Positions 1 through 8,246 are shown, counted from the stretch's first letter. The stretch is DNA of 9,943 nt from Kiritimatiellales bacterium (GCA_021734595.1 JAIPIO010000150.1:1-9943), one strand, 5' to 3'. Notes: generated by a model not told the origin, from the letters alone. A program made the numbers and translations.

Positions 1-1093
1 TGGGCAGGCCGTATTTCTTGGCGAAGGCAAAGTCGCGCGTGTCGAGCCCCGGGACGGCCATGACCGCGCCGGTGCCGTACATCAGCACATAGTTGCCGAC
101 CCACAGCTCGATTTTTTCTCCGTTGTAGGGATTGATCAGATAGCGGCCGGTAAAGCGGCCTTCCTTTTCGACTTCGTCGGCCTCGCGGTCGAGGTTGGTC
201 AGCTTGGAGCTGGCCTTGATGAATTCGAGCACCTCTTCTTCCTGCGGCAGGCCCTTAACGAGATACTTCAGCTCCGGGTGTTCGGGTGCCAGCGCCATGT
301 AGGTGCAGCCGTAGATGGTGTCGACGCGGGTGGTGTAGCAGGCGATTTTATCAACGTTGTCCCCTGCCCCGTCTTCGCGCGGAACAACGGGAAATTCGAC
401 ATCGGTACCTTCCGAACGGCCAATCCAGTTTTTCTGCATGGTTTTCACGCGGGTCGGCCAGCCGTCGAGCGTGTCGAGGTCGTCGAGCAGGCGCTGTGCA
501 TAGTCGGTGATTTTGAAAAACCACTGGTCCATCGACTTCTGGTCGACTTCCGATTCGCAGCGCTCGCACGCGCCGTCGACCACCTGTTCGTTTGCCAGCA
601 CGGTCGCGCACGACGGGCACCAGTTGACGTTGGAGTTCTTTTTATAGGCCAGCCCCTGCTTGTAGAACTGGAGGAAAAGCCATTGCGTCCACTTGTAGTA
701 GTCCGGCATGCAGGAGGTGACTTCCTTGTCCCAGTCGTACATGCAGCCCCAGGCGCGCAGCTGCTCCTTCATCGTGACAATGTTGGCGGCGGTGTATTCG
801 GCCGGCGGCGTGCCGGTTTTTATCGCGGCGTTTTCGGCGGGCAGCCCAAATGAATCCCACCCCATCGGCGCGAGCACATCGAAGCCCTGCATCTTCTTAT
901 AGCGGGCAACGGCGTCGCCGATGATGTAGTTGCGGCCATGGCCGACGTGCAGCTTGCCGGAAGGGTACGGGAACATCATCAGGCAGTAGTACGGATTTTC
1001 CGCCGACGCCAGATCGGTCCTAAAATCGTCGTTGTCGTCCCAGAAGTTCTGCCACTTTATCTCGATTTCCTGAAAAGGGTATATCTCTTTCAT
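1..1093 (-). CDS. leuS: Leucyl-tRNA synthetase, N-terminal 364 residues (3' end outside window)
   Basis: Charges tRNA-Leu with leucine in the cytoplasm (class Ia synthetase). Reading the minus strand from the ATG at 1093-1091 gives an open frame to the left edge. The class I signature is seen as YPSGKLHVGHGRN (HVGH at residues 49-52). A zinc-binding knuckle follows with Cys159, Cys162, Cys176 and Cys179 around TVLANEQVVDG. The CP1 editing domain then begins (GRSEG near 225, TTRVDT at 254-259, VMAVPGLDTRD at 344-353). The KMSKS loop and anticodon-binding domain lie outside the window. The start is supported by alignment of MKEIYPFQEIEIKWQKFW with LeuRS N-termini and by GGTGGAG just upstream. 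Two editing-site positions differ from the usual bacterial forms: Val257 where TTRPDT has Pro, and Leu350 where GHD has His. The gene is divergent from hppA. Identification is certain. Confidence 0.97.
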   Translation of the reverse strand, partial: MKEIYPFQEIEIKWQNFWDDNDDFRTDLASAENPYYCLMMFPYPSGKLHVGHGRNYIIGDAVARYKKMQGFDVLAPMGWDSFGLPAENAAIKTGTPPAEYTAANIVTMKEQLRAWGCMYDWDKEVTSCMPDYYKWTQWLFLQFYKQGLAYKKNSNVNWCPSCATVLANEQVVDGACERCESEVDQKSMDQWFFKITDYAQRLLDDLDTLDGWPTRVKTMQKNWIGRSEGTDVEFPVVPREDGAGDNVDKIACYTTRVDTIYGCTYMALAPEHPELKYLVKGLPQEEEVLEFIKASSKLTNLDREADEVEKEGRFTGRYLINPYNGEKIELWVGNYVLMYGTGAVMAVPGLDTRDFAFAKKYGLP

Positions 1094-1116
1094 TGCTCCA
1101 CCTTCGGTTCCGTTTT

Positions 1117-1131
1117 TTCCAAAGGTCGGAA
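1117..1131. repeat. 15-bp palindrome, degenerate copy (one mismatch)
   Basis: TTCCAA-AGG-TCGGAA: 11 of the 12 arm bases match TTCCAA-N3-TTGGAA. It begins exactly 42 bp before the perfect copy at 1159, in the leuS upstream region. Confidence 0.75.
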
Positions 1132-1158
1132 TATATAGGTTGCCGGGGGCAATTCCAC

Positions 1159-1173
1159 TTCCAAACCTTGGAA
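1159..1173. repeat. 15-bp palindrome, perfect copy
   Basis: TTCCAA-ACC-TTGGAA, both arms perfect. It lies in the leuS/hppA divergent spacer. Between this copy and the hppA promoter the spacer holds only a C-rich stretch with a small GGGAC-CCAT-GTCCC hairpin (1201-1214). Confidence 0.9.
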
Positions 1174-1256
1174 AAAATGAGCCCTGCCTTTCCCCAGCCT
1201 GGGACCCATGTCCCCTGCTCCCCGCCCCCGGCCTATGCCTTTTCGGTGGTTTGCGT

Positions 1257-1285
1257 TTGATTTGGCGGGATTCCCTCCTTATGGT
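1257..1285 (+). promoter_or_regulatory. Candidate sigma-70-type promoter for hppA
   Basis: TTGATT (1257-1262), a 17-bp spacer and TATGGT (1280-1285) each match the consensus hexamers at 4 of 6 positions. The predicted start near 1292 gives a leader of about 44 nt before the hppA ATG. That leader contains two AAGGAG sequences (1306-1311 and 1320-1325), of which the second is correctly spaced for translation. This is sequence inspection only. Confidence 0.4.
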
Positions 1286-1335
1286 CTGTCACATTGCGGG
1301 AATTTAAGGAGTTTAAATAAAGGAGAATATTTAAT

Positions 1336-3648
<2,313 letters not shown>

Positions 3649-3651
3649 AAG

Positions 3652-3666
3652 TTCCATACGTTGGCC
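3652..3666. repeat. 15-bp palindrome, decayed copy
   Basis: TTCCAT-ACG-TTGGCC starts 3 bp after the hppA stop and matches the consensus arms at 9 of 12 positions. It begins exactly 42 bp before the perfect copy at 3694. A still weaker palindrome (GCCA-GCCGT-TGGC, 3664-3676) overlaps it, centred 11 bp further on. Confidence 0.45.
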
Positions 3667-3693
3667 AGCCGTTGGCATCCGTTAACCGACAGA

Positions 3694-3708
3694 TTCCAAA
3701 CTTTGGAA
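3694..3708. repeat. 15-bp palindrome, perfect copy
   Basis: TTCCAA-ACT-TTGGAA, both arms perfect. It lies between hppA and speA, 21 bp before the terminator-forming copy at 3715. Confidence 0.9.
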
Positions 3709-3710
3709 AA

Positions 3711-3738
3711 GGGCTTCCAGACATTGGAAGCCTTTTTT
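3711..3738 (+). terminator. Rho-independent terminator of hppA, built on a palindrome copy
   Basis: GGCTTCCA (3712-3719), a 5-nt loop GACAT and TGGAAGCC (3725-3732) form a perfect 8-bp stem. It is followed at once by TTTTTT (3733-3738). It stands about 60 bp after the hppA stop and before the speA promoter region. Confidence 0.85.
3715..3729. repeat. 15-bp palindrome, copy with one mismatch, inside the terminator
   Basis: TTCCAG-ACA-TTGGAA has 11 of 12 arm bases matching. It begins exactly 21 bp after the copy at 3694, and it forms the upper stem of the hppA terminator. Confidence 0.8.
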
Positions 3739-3758
3739 ATTTGTGTGTGAAAATATGC

Positions 3759-3787
3759 TTTCAAAACCCTGCGCATAAGCCTATATC
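3759..3787 (+). promoter_or_regulatory. Weak candidate promoter for speA
   Basis: TATATC (3782-3787) is a plausible -10 hexamer. The hexamer 17 bp upstream, TTTCAA (3759-3764), is only a weak -35. The start would fall near 3793, giving a leader of about 30 nt. CTGCGC is repeated at 3769-3774 and 3787-3792. The location after a terminator and before speA supports a promoter here more than the hexamers do. Confidence 0.3.
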
Positions 3788-3795
3788 TGCGCTCC

Positions 3796-3807
3796 TTGAT
3801 TAATCAA
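3796..3807. promoter_or_regulatory. 12-bp perfect palindrome TTGATTAATCAA in the speA leader
   Basis: TTGATT/AATCAA is a perfect palindrome one base before the speA Shine-Dalgarno sequence (AGGGAGAG, 3809-3816) and at the expected transcription start. It could be an operator for a dimeric repressor. No second copy is seen in the window. Confidence 0.25.
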
Positions 3808-3823
3808 CAGGGAGAGCGGCTTC

Positions 3824-5728
3824 GTGTTACCCGGGAAACCAGATTGGACAGTTGAAGATTCTGCCGAACTCTACGGGATCAAAAATTGGGGTGCGGACTA
3901 TTTCAGCGTCTCGGATTCCGGCGAGGTGCTCGTCCATCCGCATGCCAATGGCGTGTCGGTGGGTCTTCACGCCATCGCCAAGGGACTGATTGAGCGCGGG
4001 CTGGACATGCCGGTGCTGCTGCGCTTTTCCGATATCCTCGACTCGCGCATCAAGCAGCTTCACGAAAGCTTTGCCCGATCCATCGCAGAGTTTGGCTATC
4101 AGGGCCACTACCGCGGCGTCTACCCGATCAAGGTGAACCAGCAGCAGCAGGTGCTGGAGGAGATCGCTAGATTCGGTGCGCGCTATCACCATGGTTTTGA
4201 GGCGGGCAGCAAGGCGGAGCTGATTGCGGCGATTGCCTTCATGAAGGATTCCGAAGCCTATCTCGTTTGCAACGGCTACAAGGATGAGGAGTTTGTCGAT
4301 CTCGGCCTCCATGCCCGCCAGCTTGGCATCCGGTGCATCTATGTGGTGGAGTCGCCGTCCGAGCTGGATTTGATTATCGCCCGTTCCAGGAAACTCGGCG
4401 TCCGGCCGGTGATCGGGGTTCGGCTGAAGCTCTCCACCCAGGCGGGTGGCCTCTGGAACCATTCCGGCGGGGAGCGCAGCGTCTTCGGCCTCAACCCCTC
4501 CCAGGTATGCGACCTGATCGATACACTTCGCGAAGCAGACATGCTGGACTGCCTCCAATTGCTCCACTACCACGTCGGCTCGCAGATTCCCAACATCCGC
4601 GACATCCGCGAGGCGGTCGTCGAAGCCTGCCGCGTCTACGCCGGGCTCGTCAGCGAAGGTGCACCCATGGGCATCCTCGACCTCGGCGGCGGACTGGCTG
4701 TCGATTACGATGGGTCCCACGCCGACAACCCGACCAGCCGCAACTACAACCTCGACGAATACTGCGCCGCACTCATTGAAAACATGGTCAGCACACTCGA
4801 CGAGGCGGAGATCCCCCATCCCAACATCGTCACTGAATCCGGTCGCGCCACCGTGGCCTACTATTCAATCCTGCTTTTCAACATCCTTGATGAAAGCCGC
4901 TTCGAGATCAGCGAACTGCCCCGTCGGCTCGACGAAGATTCGAACGATCTGCTGCACAACCTCATGGAGGTCGTGGGCGCGCTCGAAACCAGAAACGCGC
5001 AGGAGTGTCTCCACGATGCCCTTTACTACCGCGATGAAATCCACGAGCGCTTCAAGCGCGGCACCGTGACGTTGCGCGAACGCGCCCTTGCCGGCGAAAT
5101 CTTTTGGCACATCGTCACGCGTATCGCCAAACTAACCGGGGACATGGAGTTCGTCCCGGCAGAGCTGCAAAAGCTCCCCGCCATGCTGGCCGATATCTAC
5201 TATGGCAACTTCAGCCTATTCCAGTCACTGCCCGACGTATGGGCCATCGACCAGCTTTTCCCCATAATGCCCATCCACCGGCTGGAGGAAGAACCGGAGC
5301 GCAACGTGGTGCTCGCCGATATCACCTGCGACTGCGACGGCAAAATCGACCATTTCGTAGGCCCGTACACCACGCGCGACACCCTGCCGTTGCACAAACT
5401 GACCGATGAGGAATACTATCTGGGCGTCTTCCTTGTCGGAGCCTACCAGGGAACGCTCGGCGACCTCCACAATCTGCTGGGCGACACCAACGTTGCCACG
5501 GTCCAAGTCGACCGTGATGGCCACCTCCGCTACACCCGCGAAATCGCGGGCGACTCCGTCGCCGACGTTCTTTCCTACGTCGAATACGAGCCTAAGCACA
5601 TGATGCGACACATCCGCAAACTGGCCGAAGAGGCTGTTCGCACCGAACGCATCAGCCCCACGGACCGCCGCCGCATCATGGATGCCTATGAAGACGGCAT
5701 GCGCGGCTACACCTATTTCGAGCGGTAG
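3824..5728 (+). CDS. speA: Biosynthetic arginine decarboxylase (PLP-dependent)
   Basis: Converts L-arginine to agmatine and CO2, the first step of the agmatine route to putrescine and polyamines. It is a fold-type III (alanine-racemase-like) PLP enzyme, and 634 residues fits the SpeA family. The PLP lysine is Lys103 in YPIKVNQQ. HYHVGSQ at 248-254 and the glycine-rich phosphate loop DLGGGLAVDYDG (Gly288-290) are intact. The C-terminal catalytic cysteine is Cys502 in ITCDCDGKID, where many homologues read TCDSDG. The N-terminus (YGIKNWGADYFSVSDSGEVLVHP) aligns with SpeA starts. The start is GTG at 3824 with AGGGAGAG at 3809-3816. No agmatinase or agmatine deiminase lies in the window, although a polyamine dehydrogenase remnant occurs about 2.4 kb downstream. 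The gene is convergent with the PaaX-like gene, with a large palindrome between the two. Confidence 0.96.
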   Translation: MLPGKPDWTVEDSAELYGIKNWGADYFSVSDSGEVLVHPHANGVSVGLHAIAKGLIERGLDMPVLLRFSDILDSRIKQLHESFARSIAEFGYQGHYRGVYPIKVNQQQQVLEEIARFGARYHHGFEAGSKAELIAAIAFMKDSEAYLVCNGYKDEEFVDLGLHARQLGIRCIYVVESPSELDLIIARSRKLGVRPVIGVRLKLSTQAGGLWNHSGGERSVFGLNPSQVCDLIDTLREADMLDCLQLLHYHVGSQIPNIRDIREAVVEACRVYAGLVSEGAPMGILDLGGGLAVDYDGSHADNPTSRNYNLDEYCAALIENMVSTLDEAEIPHPNIVTESGRATVAYYSILLFNILDESRFEISELPRRLDEDSNDLLHNLMEVVGALETRNAQECLHDALYYRDEIHERFKRGTVTLRERALAGEIFWHIVTRIAKLTGDMEFVPAELQKLPAMLADIYYGNFSLFQSLPDVWAIDQLFPIMPIHRLEEEPERNVVLADITCDCDGKIDHFVGPYTTRDTLPLHKLTDEEYYLGVFLVGAYQGTLGDLHNLLGDTNVATVQVDRDGHLRYTREIAGDSVADVLSYVEYEPKHMMRHIRKLAEEAVRTERISPTDRRRIMDAYEDGMRGYTYFER

Positions 5729-5742
5729 CCACTCCGCCGAAT

Positions 5743-5784
5743 GCGTCTAATCCAAACTGACGGCCGTGTACTTGAATTAGACGC
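5743..5784. repeat. 42-nt interrupted palindrome, copy 1 (left flank of PaaX-like gene)
   Basis: Outer arms GCGTCTAATCCAA and TTGAATTAGACGC pair except for one C-A mismatch (5752/5775), and pairing extends outward to 5740-5787. Inside, two unpaired 4-nt stretches flank a central ACGGCCGT palindrome (5760-5767) on the same centre. It lies between the convergent ends of speA and the PaaX-like gene and contains the latter's stop codon (5777-5779, read as TAA on the minus strand). It could also act as a two-way terminator, but there is no strong T-run on either side. Confidence 0.9.
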
Positions 5785-6595
5785 ATTGGAGTTGGCTGTT
5801 GAGTTCGACAAACAATCGACGGTGAATCTTCAAGACGTTTTCCCCTTGGTAGCTGTCGGGAAGAAGTTTGCGTGGCAGAAGCGGATCTTCGATAAACGCC
5901 CCGTGATAGGCATCCAAGGCTAGGCGCACCAAGGCACTCAGTTCCTCACTCCCGTGCCGCGCGGCGGAAAGCCGGGACAGATTGGTTTCCATCACTTTGC
6001 AATAGTGGCGTTGGATTTCGTATAACCGGTCGAAATCCCAAGCATCGTCCACCACTCTCCTATTGGGCAACCCCAGTACCGTTTGGGCTTCAAAAAGGTA
6101 CGCGAAAGAATCCACTCCGGCGCCCTTGGTCAAATCGTCAAATTGGGGACGAATATCGTGAGGGGTTATCCACACGCTTTGCTGAAGGCAACCCAACCGA
6201 AGCCGCTTCAGGAACCTTCGCAGGACATCGCGATAGCTGCGATCAACCTCTGGAACATCGTAAACAAACATGTACCAAATTCCATTCCATTTTCGGTTCC
6301 ATGCTTTTTCAGGATCGAAATAGACCGGCAGGTTTTCCTGGGCAGCAGGAGACAAGGCCAGCCTTGGTGTTTTGCCCCCCTGCCCGCCGGCAACAATCAA
6401 TCCGTCCCGGCGAAGTCGGTAGACGGCATTGCGATAGGCTTTTTGATCCGGGTAATACGACCGGCTCAACAATCCCCATCCACCCCGGCCGAAAAAAACC
6501 GCGGACAATTCGAGCACCTCCATAAGCTCCAGACCAATCCTTCGCCGTATGACTGGAAAACTAATGTCCGGGTGATGGAAATCAATCCACTTCAT
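5777..6595 (-). CDS. PaaX-like winged-helix protein of unknown target
   Basis: The 272 residues show the three-part PaaX layout. An N-terminal winged-helix region spans about 20-85. A Cas2-like ferredoxin-fold core spans about 102-175 (KWNGIWYMFVYDVPEVDRSYRD, then LGCLQQSVWITPHD). A PaaX C-terminal region spans about 185-272 (AWDFDRLYEIQRHYCK and the typical DPLLPRKLLPDSYQGENVL). PaaX itself represses phenylacetate degradation in enterics and pseudomonads, but no paa genes are present, so that role should not be transferred. The start is the ATG at 6595-6593: TAG lies four codons upstream in frame, and no convincing Shine-Dalgarno sequence is seen. The last codons (TGC GTC TAA) lie inside the flanking palindrome. 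Orphan position, lower GC and paired flanking repeats suggest an acquired unit. It may bind the flanking palindromes, which is inference. Confidence 0.8.
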   Translation of the reverse strand: MKWIDFHHPDISFPVIRRRIGLELMEVLELSAVFFGRGGWGLLSRSYYPDQKAYRNAVYRLRRDGLIVAGGQGGKTPRLALSPAAQENLPVYFDPEKAWNRKWNGIWYMFVYDVPEVDRSYRDVLRRFLKRLRLGCLQQSVWITPHDIRPQFDDLTKGAGVDSFAYLFEAQTVLGLPNRRVVDDAWDFDRLYEIQRHYCKVMETNLSRLSAARHGSEELSALVRLALDAYHGAFIEDPLLPRKLLPDSYQGENVLKIHRRLFVELNSQLQCV

Positions 6596-6603
6596 GGCGC
6601 ATA

Positions 6604-6645
6604 GTGTCTAATCCAGAAACACGGCCGTCAACCTGAATTAGACGC
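6604..6645. repeat. 42-nt interrupted palindrome, copy 2 (right flank of PaaX-like gene)
   Basis: Outer arms GTGTCTAATCCAG and CTGAATTAGACGC, two unpaired 4-nt stretches, and a central ACGGCCGT (6621-6628) repeat the design of copy 1 in the same orientation and at the same total length. The C-A mismatch is kept at the same place (6613/6636). One arm pair changes from A-T in copy 1 to G-C here (6616/6633). It lies 8 bp upstream of the PaaX-like start codon and about 150 bp before the protease gene. Positions 6646-6792 beyond it show no gene and only a weak promoter-like TTGGGA (6733-6738). Confidence 0.9.
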
Positions 6646-6792
6646 CATCTTTTCGAATCTTCTTACGATGGCTTGCAAATTGAATGGGACTAGGCTATCT
6701 GTTTCGCCTGTTCCATAGGGTATTTGTGGTTATTGGGACGGTCAGGATCGGCGGCGTAGATGCGCAGCCATATTCGTATCGAGGTCTAATTA

Positions 6793-8031
6793 ATGAACGG
6801 CTACCTAATCTTCATTCTCGTGCTGCTGGTTTTCAACTGGTTGCTTTCGCTGATTGTTGAAACGCTTAACGTGCGCAATGTCTCCTCCGAAATTCCGGAA
6901 GAGTTCCACGGAATCTACGACGACAAAAAATACGCCAAGTCGCAATGCTACCTGAAGGACAATACCCGCTTCGGGCAGATCCAGGCGGCCATCATGCTTC
7001 CGCTCACCATCGCATTCATTCTGCTCGGTGGCTTCGGCTGGATCAACGGCATTGCCCTGGCCGCCTCGGACCACATGATTTTGCAAGGCTTGGTCTTCGG
7101 CGGAATCCTGATGCTACTCGGGCAGGTCGTTGGCCTGCCCTTCAGCATCTACGATACGTTCATCATCGAGGAAAAATACGGCTTCAAAAAAACCACCGCC
7201 AAAACCTTCGTTGTCGACATCCTTAAGGGGCTGCTGCTCACCGTCCTGCTCGGCGCGCCCGTTTTTGCGCTCGTGCTTTGGATCTTTTCGACGGTGGCCA
7301 ATGCGTGGCTCTGGGCGTGGGGCGCACTCAGCATGATCCAGCTCTTCATCATGTTCATTGCCCCGGTCATCATCCTGCCGCTCTTCAACAAGTTCACCCC
7401 ACTCGAAGAGGGCGAGCTCCGATCCGCAATCGAGAAATTCGCCACCCGCCAGAAATACACCCTCAGCGGCATCTTCAAGATCGACGGCTCCAAACGCTCC
7501 ACCAAATCCAACGCCTACTTCACCGGCTTCGGCAAAACCAAGCGCATCGCCCTGTTCGACACCCTTATCGACAACCACTCCACTCCCGAGCTCGTCGGGG
7601 TGCTTGCCCACGAAATCGGACACTGCAAACGCGGCCACATCAAAAAGGGCATCGCCATTTCGCTGGCATCCACCCTGCTCATGTTCTGCGTCCTCTCGCT
7701 CTTCATCACCAAGGACGGGCTGTACGCCGCGTTCGGAATCAAAGGCACGCCGCTTTATGCCGGCTTAGTCTTCTTCGGCTTCCTCTACGCGCCCATCAGC
7801 ATGATTCTCGGCCTGGTCGGGAATATTCTTTCCCGGAAACATGAATTCGAGGCCGACGCCTTTGCGGCCGAAACCACCCGGGCTCCCGGCGAAATGATCA
7901 ACGCCCTCAAAAAGCTCTCCGTCGACAACCTCTCCAACCTCACCCCCCACCCCCTGAAGGTTTTCCTCGAATACTCCCACCCGCCCGTTCTCCAACGCAT
8001 CAGGGCGTTGCGTTCCTTCGAGGTGAAATAA
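6793..8031 (+). CDS. M48A (Ste24/CAAX prenyl protease 1-like) membrane zinc metalloprotease
   Basis: A multi-pass inner-membrane zinc endopeptidase. Eukaryotic relatives (Ste24/ZMPSTE24) cleave prenylated proteins; bacterial members lack that substrate and are thought to act in membrane-protein quality control. The zinc site is HEIGH at 273-277, with the third ligand most likely Glu351 in RKHEFEADAF, and Asp355 conserved. Family landmarks include IYDTFIIEEKYGFKKTT (119-135), FNKFTPLEEGELR (198-210), DGSKRSTKSNAYFTGFG (231-247) and the C-terminal HPLKVFLEYSHPPVLQRI. Hydrophobic segments fall near 4-22, 64-90, 95-118, 140-168, 174-197, 284-304 and 320-345. The 412 residues match the M48A family and exceed the much shorter HtpX type. 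ATG 6793 has GAGG at 6781-6784. It is divergent from the PaaX-like gene. The exact substrate is unknown. Confidence 0.93.
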   Translation: MNGYLIFILVLLVFNWLLSLIVETLNVRNVSSEIPEEFHGIYDDKKYAKSQCYLKDNTRFGQIQAAIMLPLTIAFILLGGFGWINGIALAASDHMILQGLVFGGILMLLGQVVGLPFSIYDTFIIEEKYGFKKTTAKTFVVDILKGLLLTVLLGAPVFALVLWIFSTVANAWLWAWGALSMIQLFIMFIAPVIILPLFNKFTPLEEGELRSAIEKFATRQKYTLSGIFKIDGSKRSTKSNAYFTGFGKTKRIALFDTLIDNHSTPELVGVLAHEIGHCKRGHIKKGIAISLASTLLMFCVLSLFITKDGLYAAFGIKGTPLYAGLVFFGFLYAPISMILGLVGNILSRKHEFEADAFAAETTRAPGEMINALKKLSVDNLSNLTPHPLKVFLEYSHPPVLQRIRALRSFEVK

Positions 8032-8068
8032 TTTCGGCAAAGGAGGCCGGCCGCAGTCAAAATTTTAT

Positions 8069-8098
8069 TTGTCGGAATGCTCTTTGCCGGGGTAATAC
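8069..8098 (+). promoter_or_regulatory. Candidate promoter upstream of the dehydrogenase remnant and FAD dehydrogenase
   Basis: TTGTCG (8069-8074), an 18-bp spacer and TAATAC (8093-8098) form a plausible sigma-70-type promoter. An A/T-rich CAAAATTTTATTT lies directly upstream, like an UP element. The predicted start near 8105 gives a leader of about 34 nt to the ATG at 8139, which has GGAG at 8125-8128. Confidence 0.4.
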
Positions 8099-8138
8099 TA
8101 CCGCGCTTCCTAAAAACCAGATATGGAGATTTTGAACA

Positions 8139-8246
8139 ATGTCGAAGGTATTGATTATTGGAGCCGGGGGTGTCGGCGAAGTCGCCCTGTCCTACCAGAA
8201 TTTACACATCCATTCCATGGGACTTGATGCCCAGGAGCGCGTGTGA
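8139..8246 (+). pseudogene. N-terminal remnant of a saccharopine/carboxynorspermidine dehydrogenase, 35 codons
   Basis: The frame from ATG 8139 reads MSKVLIIGAGGVGEV, the typical start and NAD(P)-binding GAGGVG loop of Lys1/carboxynorspermidine dehydrogenase proteins (normally about 400 residues). Homology then stops: the continuation ALSYQNLHIHSMGLDAQERV ends at TGA 8244-8246 and matches nothing I recognise in this family. No other frame carries the expected continuation, so this is a deletion or fusion junction, not a simple frameshift. It has a good Shine-Dalgarno (GGAG, 8125-8128) and a candidate promoter. Its TGA overlaps the next gene's GTG as GTGA, so it may still be translated and act as a coupling leader. 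Carboxynorspermidine dehydrogenase works in polyamine synthesis, the pathway of speA earlier in the window. The family assignment rests on only about 15 residues. Confidence 0.6.

Larger units (their letters stand above)
1117..1173 (-). promoter_or_regulatory. Candidate leuS promoter region bracketed by two palindrome copies
   Basis: On the minus strand a TATATA hexamer (complement of 1132-1137) lies about 40 nt upstream of the leuS ATG and is the best -10 candidate. No good -35 hexamer stands 16-18 nt further up. The TTCCAA-N3-TTGGAA copy at 1159-1173 covers roughly the -35 side. The degenerate copy at 1117-1131 covers the expected transcription start. The two copies are 42 bp apart, with the -10 between them. 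This is an operator-like arrangement, but the regulatory role is inference. Confidence 0.3.
5743..6645. mobile_element. Candidate palindrome-bounded cassette carrying a PaaX-like gene
   Basis: Two 42-nt palindromes of matching design, in the same orientation, enclose exactly one gene, with 861 bp from repeat start to repeat start. The gene ends inside the left repeat and its ATG is 8 bp from the right one. The interior is less GC-rich than its neighbours (24 of 60 G/C at 6241-6300, against 34 of 60 at 5341-5400 in speA). No target-site duplication and no transposase are visible. Mobility is inference from this architecture; a regulator gene with its own binding sites at both ends is the main alternative. 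Confidence 0.35.

Noticed and set aside
278..853. 191-codon plus-strand open frame at the left end
   Set aside because: It lies opposite leuS, whose translation shows all LeuRS motifs without interruption.
1201..1214. Small hairpin GGGAC-CCAT-GTCCC in the leuS/hppA spacer
   Set aside because: It is only a 5-bp stem in a C-rich stretch, without a T-run and with no gene ending there. It is not a supportable terminator or riboswitch.
3652..3729. CRISPR-like array between hppA and speA
   Set aside because: The repeats are 15-bp palindromes with 6-bp or 27-bp gaps and no spacer-sized unique segments of constant length. No cas genes are present; the PaaX core only shares a fold with Cas2.
5743..6645. 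The 42-nt palindromes as integron attC sites
   Set aside because: The arms end GTCTAAT/ATTAGAC, close to the RYYYAAC/GTTRRRY boxes, but the invariant AAC/GTT triplet is missing in both copies. The elements are also shorter than typical attC sites, and no integrase or second cassette is visible.
5738..6657. CGAAT on both sides of the PaaX cassette as a target-site duplication
   Set aside because: It touches the left repeat, but the right-hand CGAAT is several bases away from the right repeat, so it is not a true flanking duplication.
8038..8045. Strong Shine-Dalgarno-like AAAGGAGG after the M48 gene
   Set aside because: No start codon follows at a suitable distance; the nearest ATG (8078) opens only a short frame with no recognisable product. 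Probably chance, next to the GGCCGGCC palindrome.
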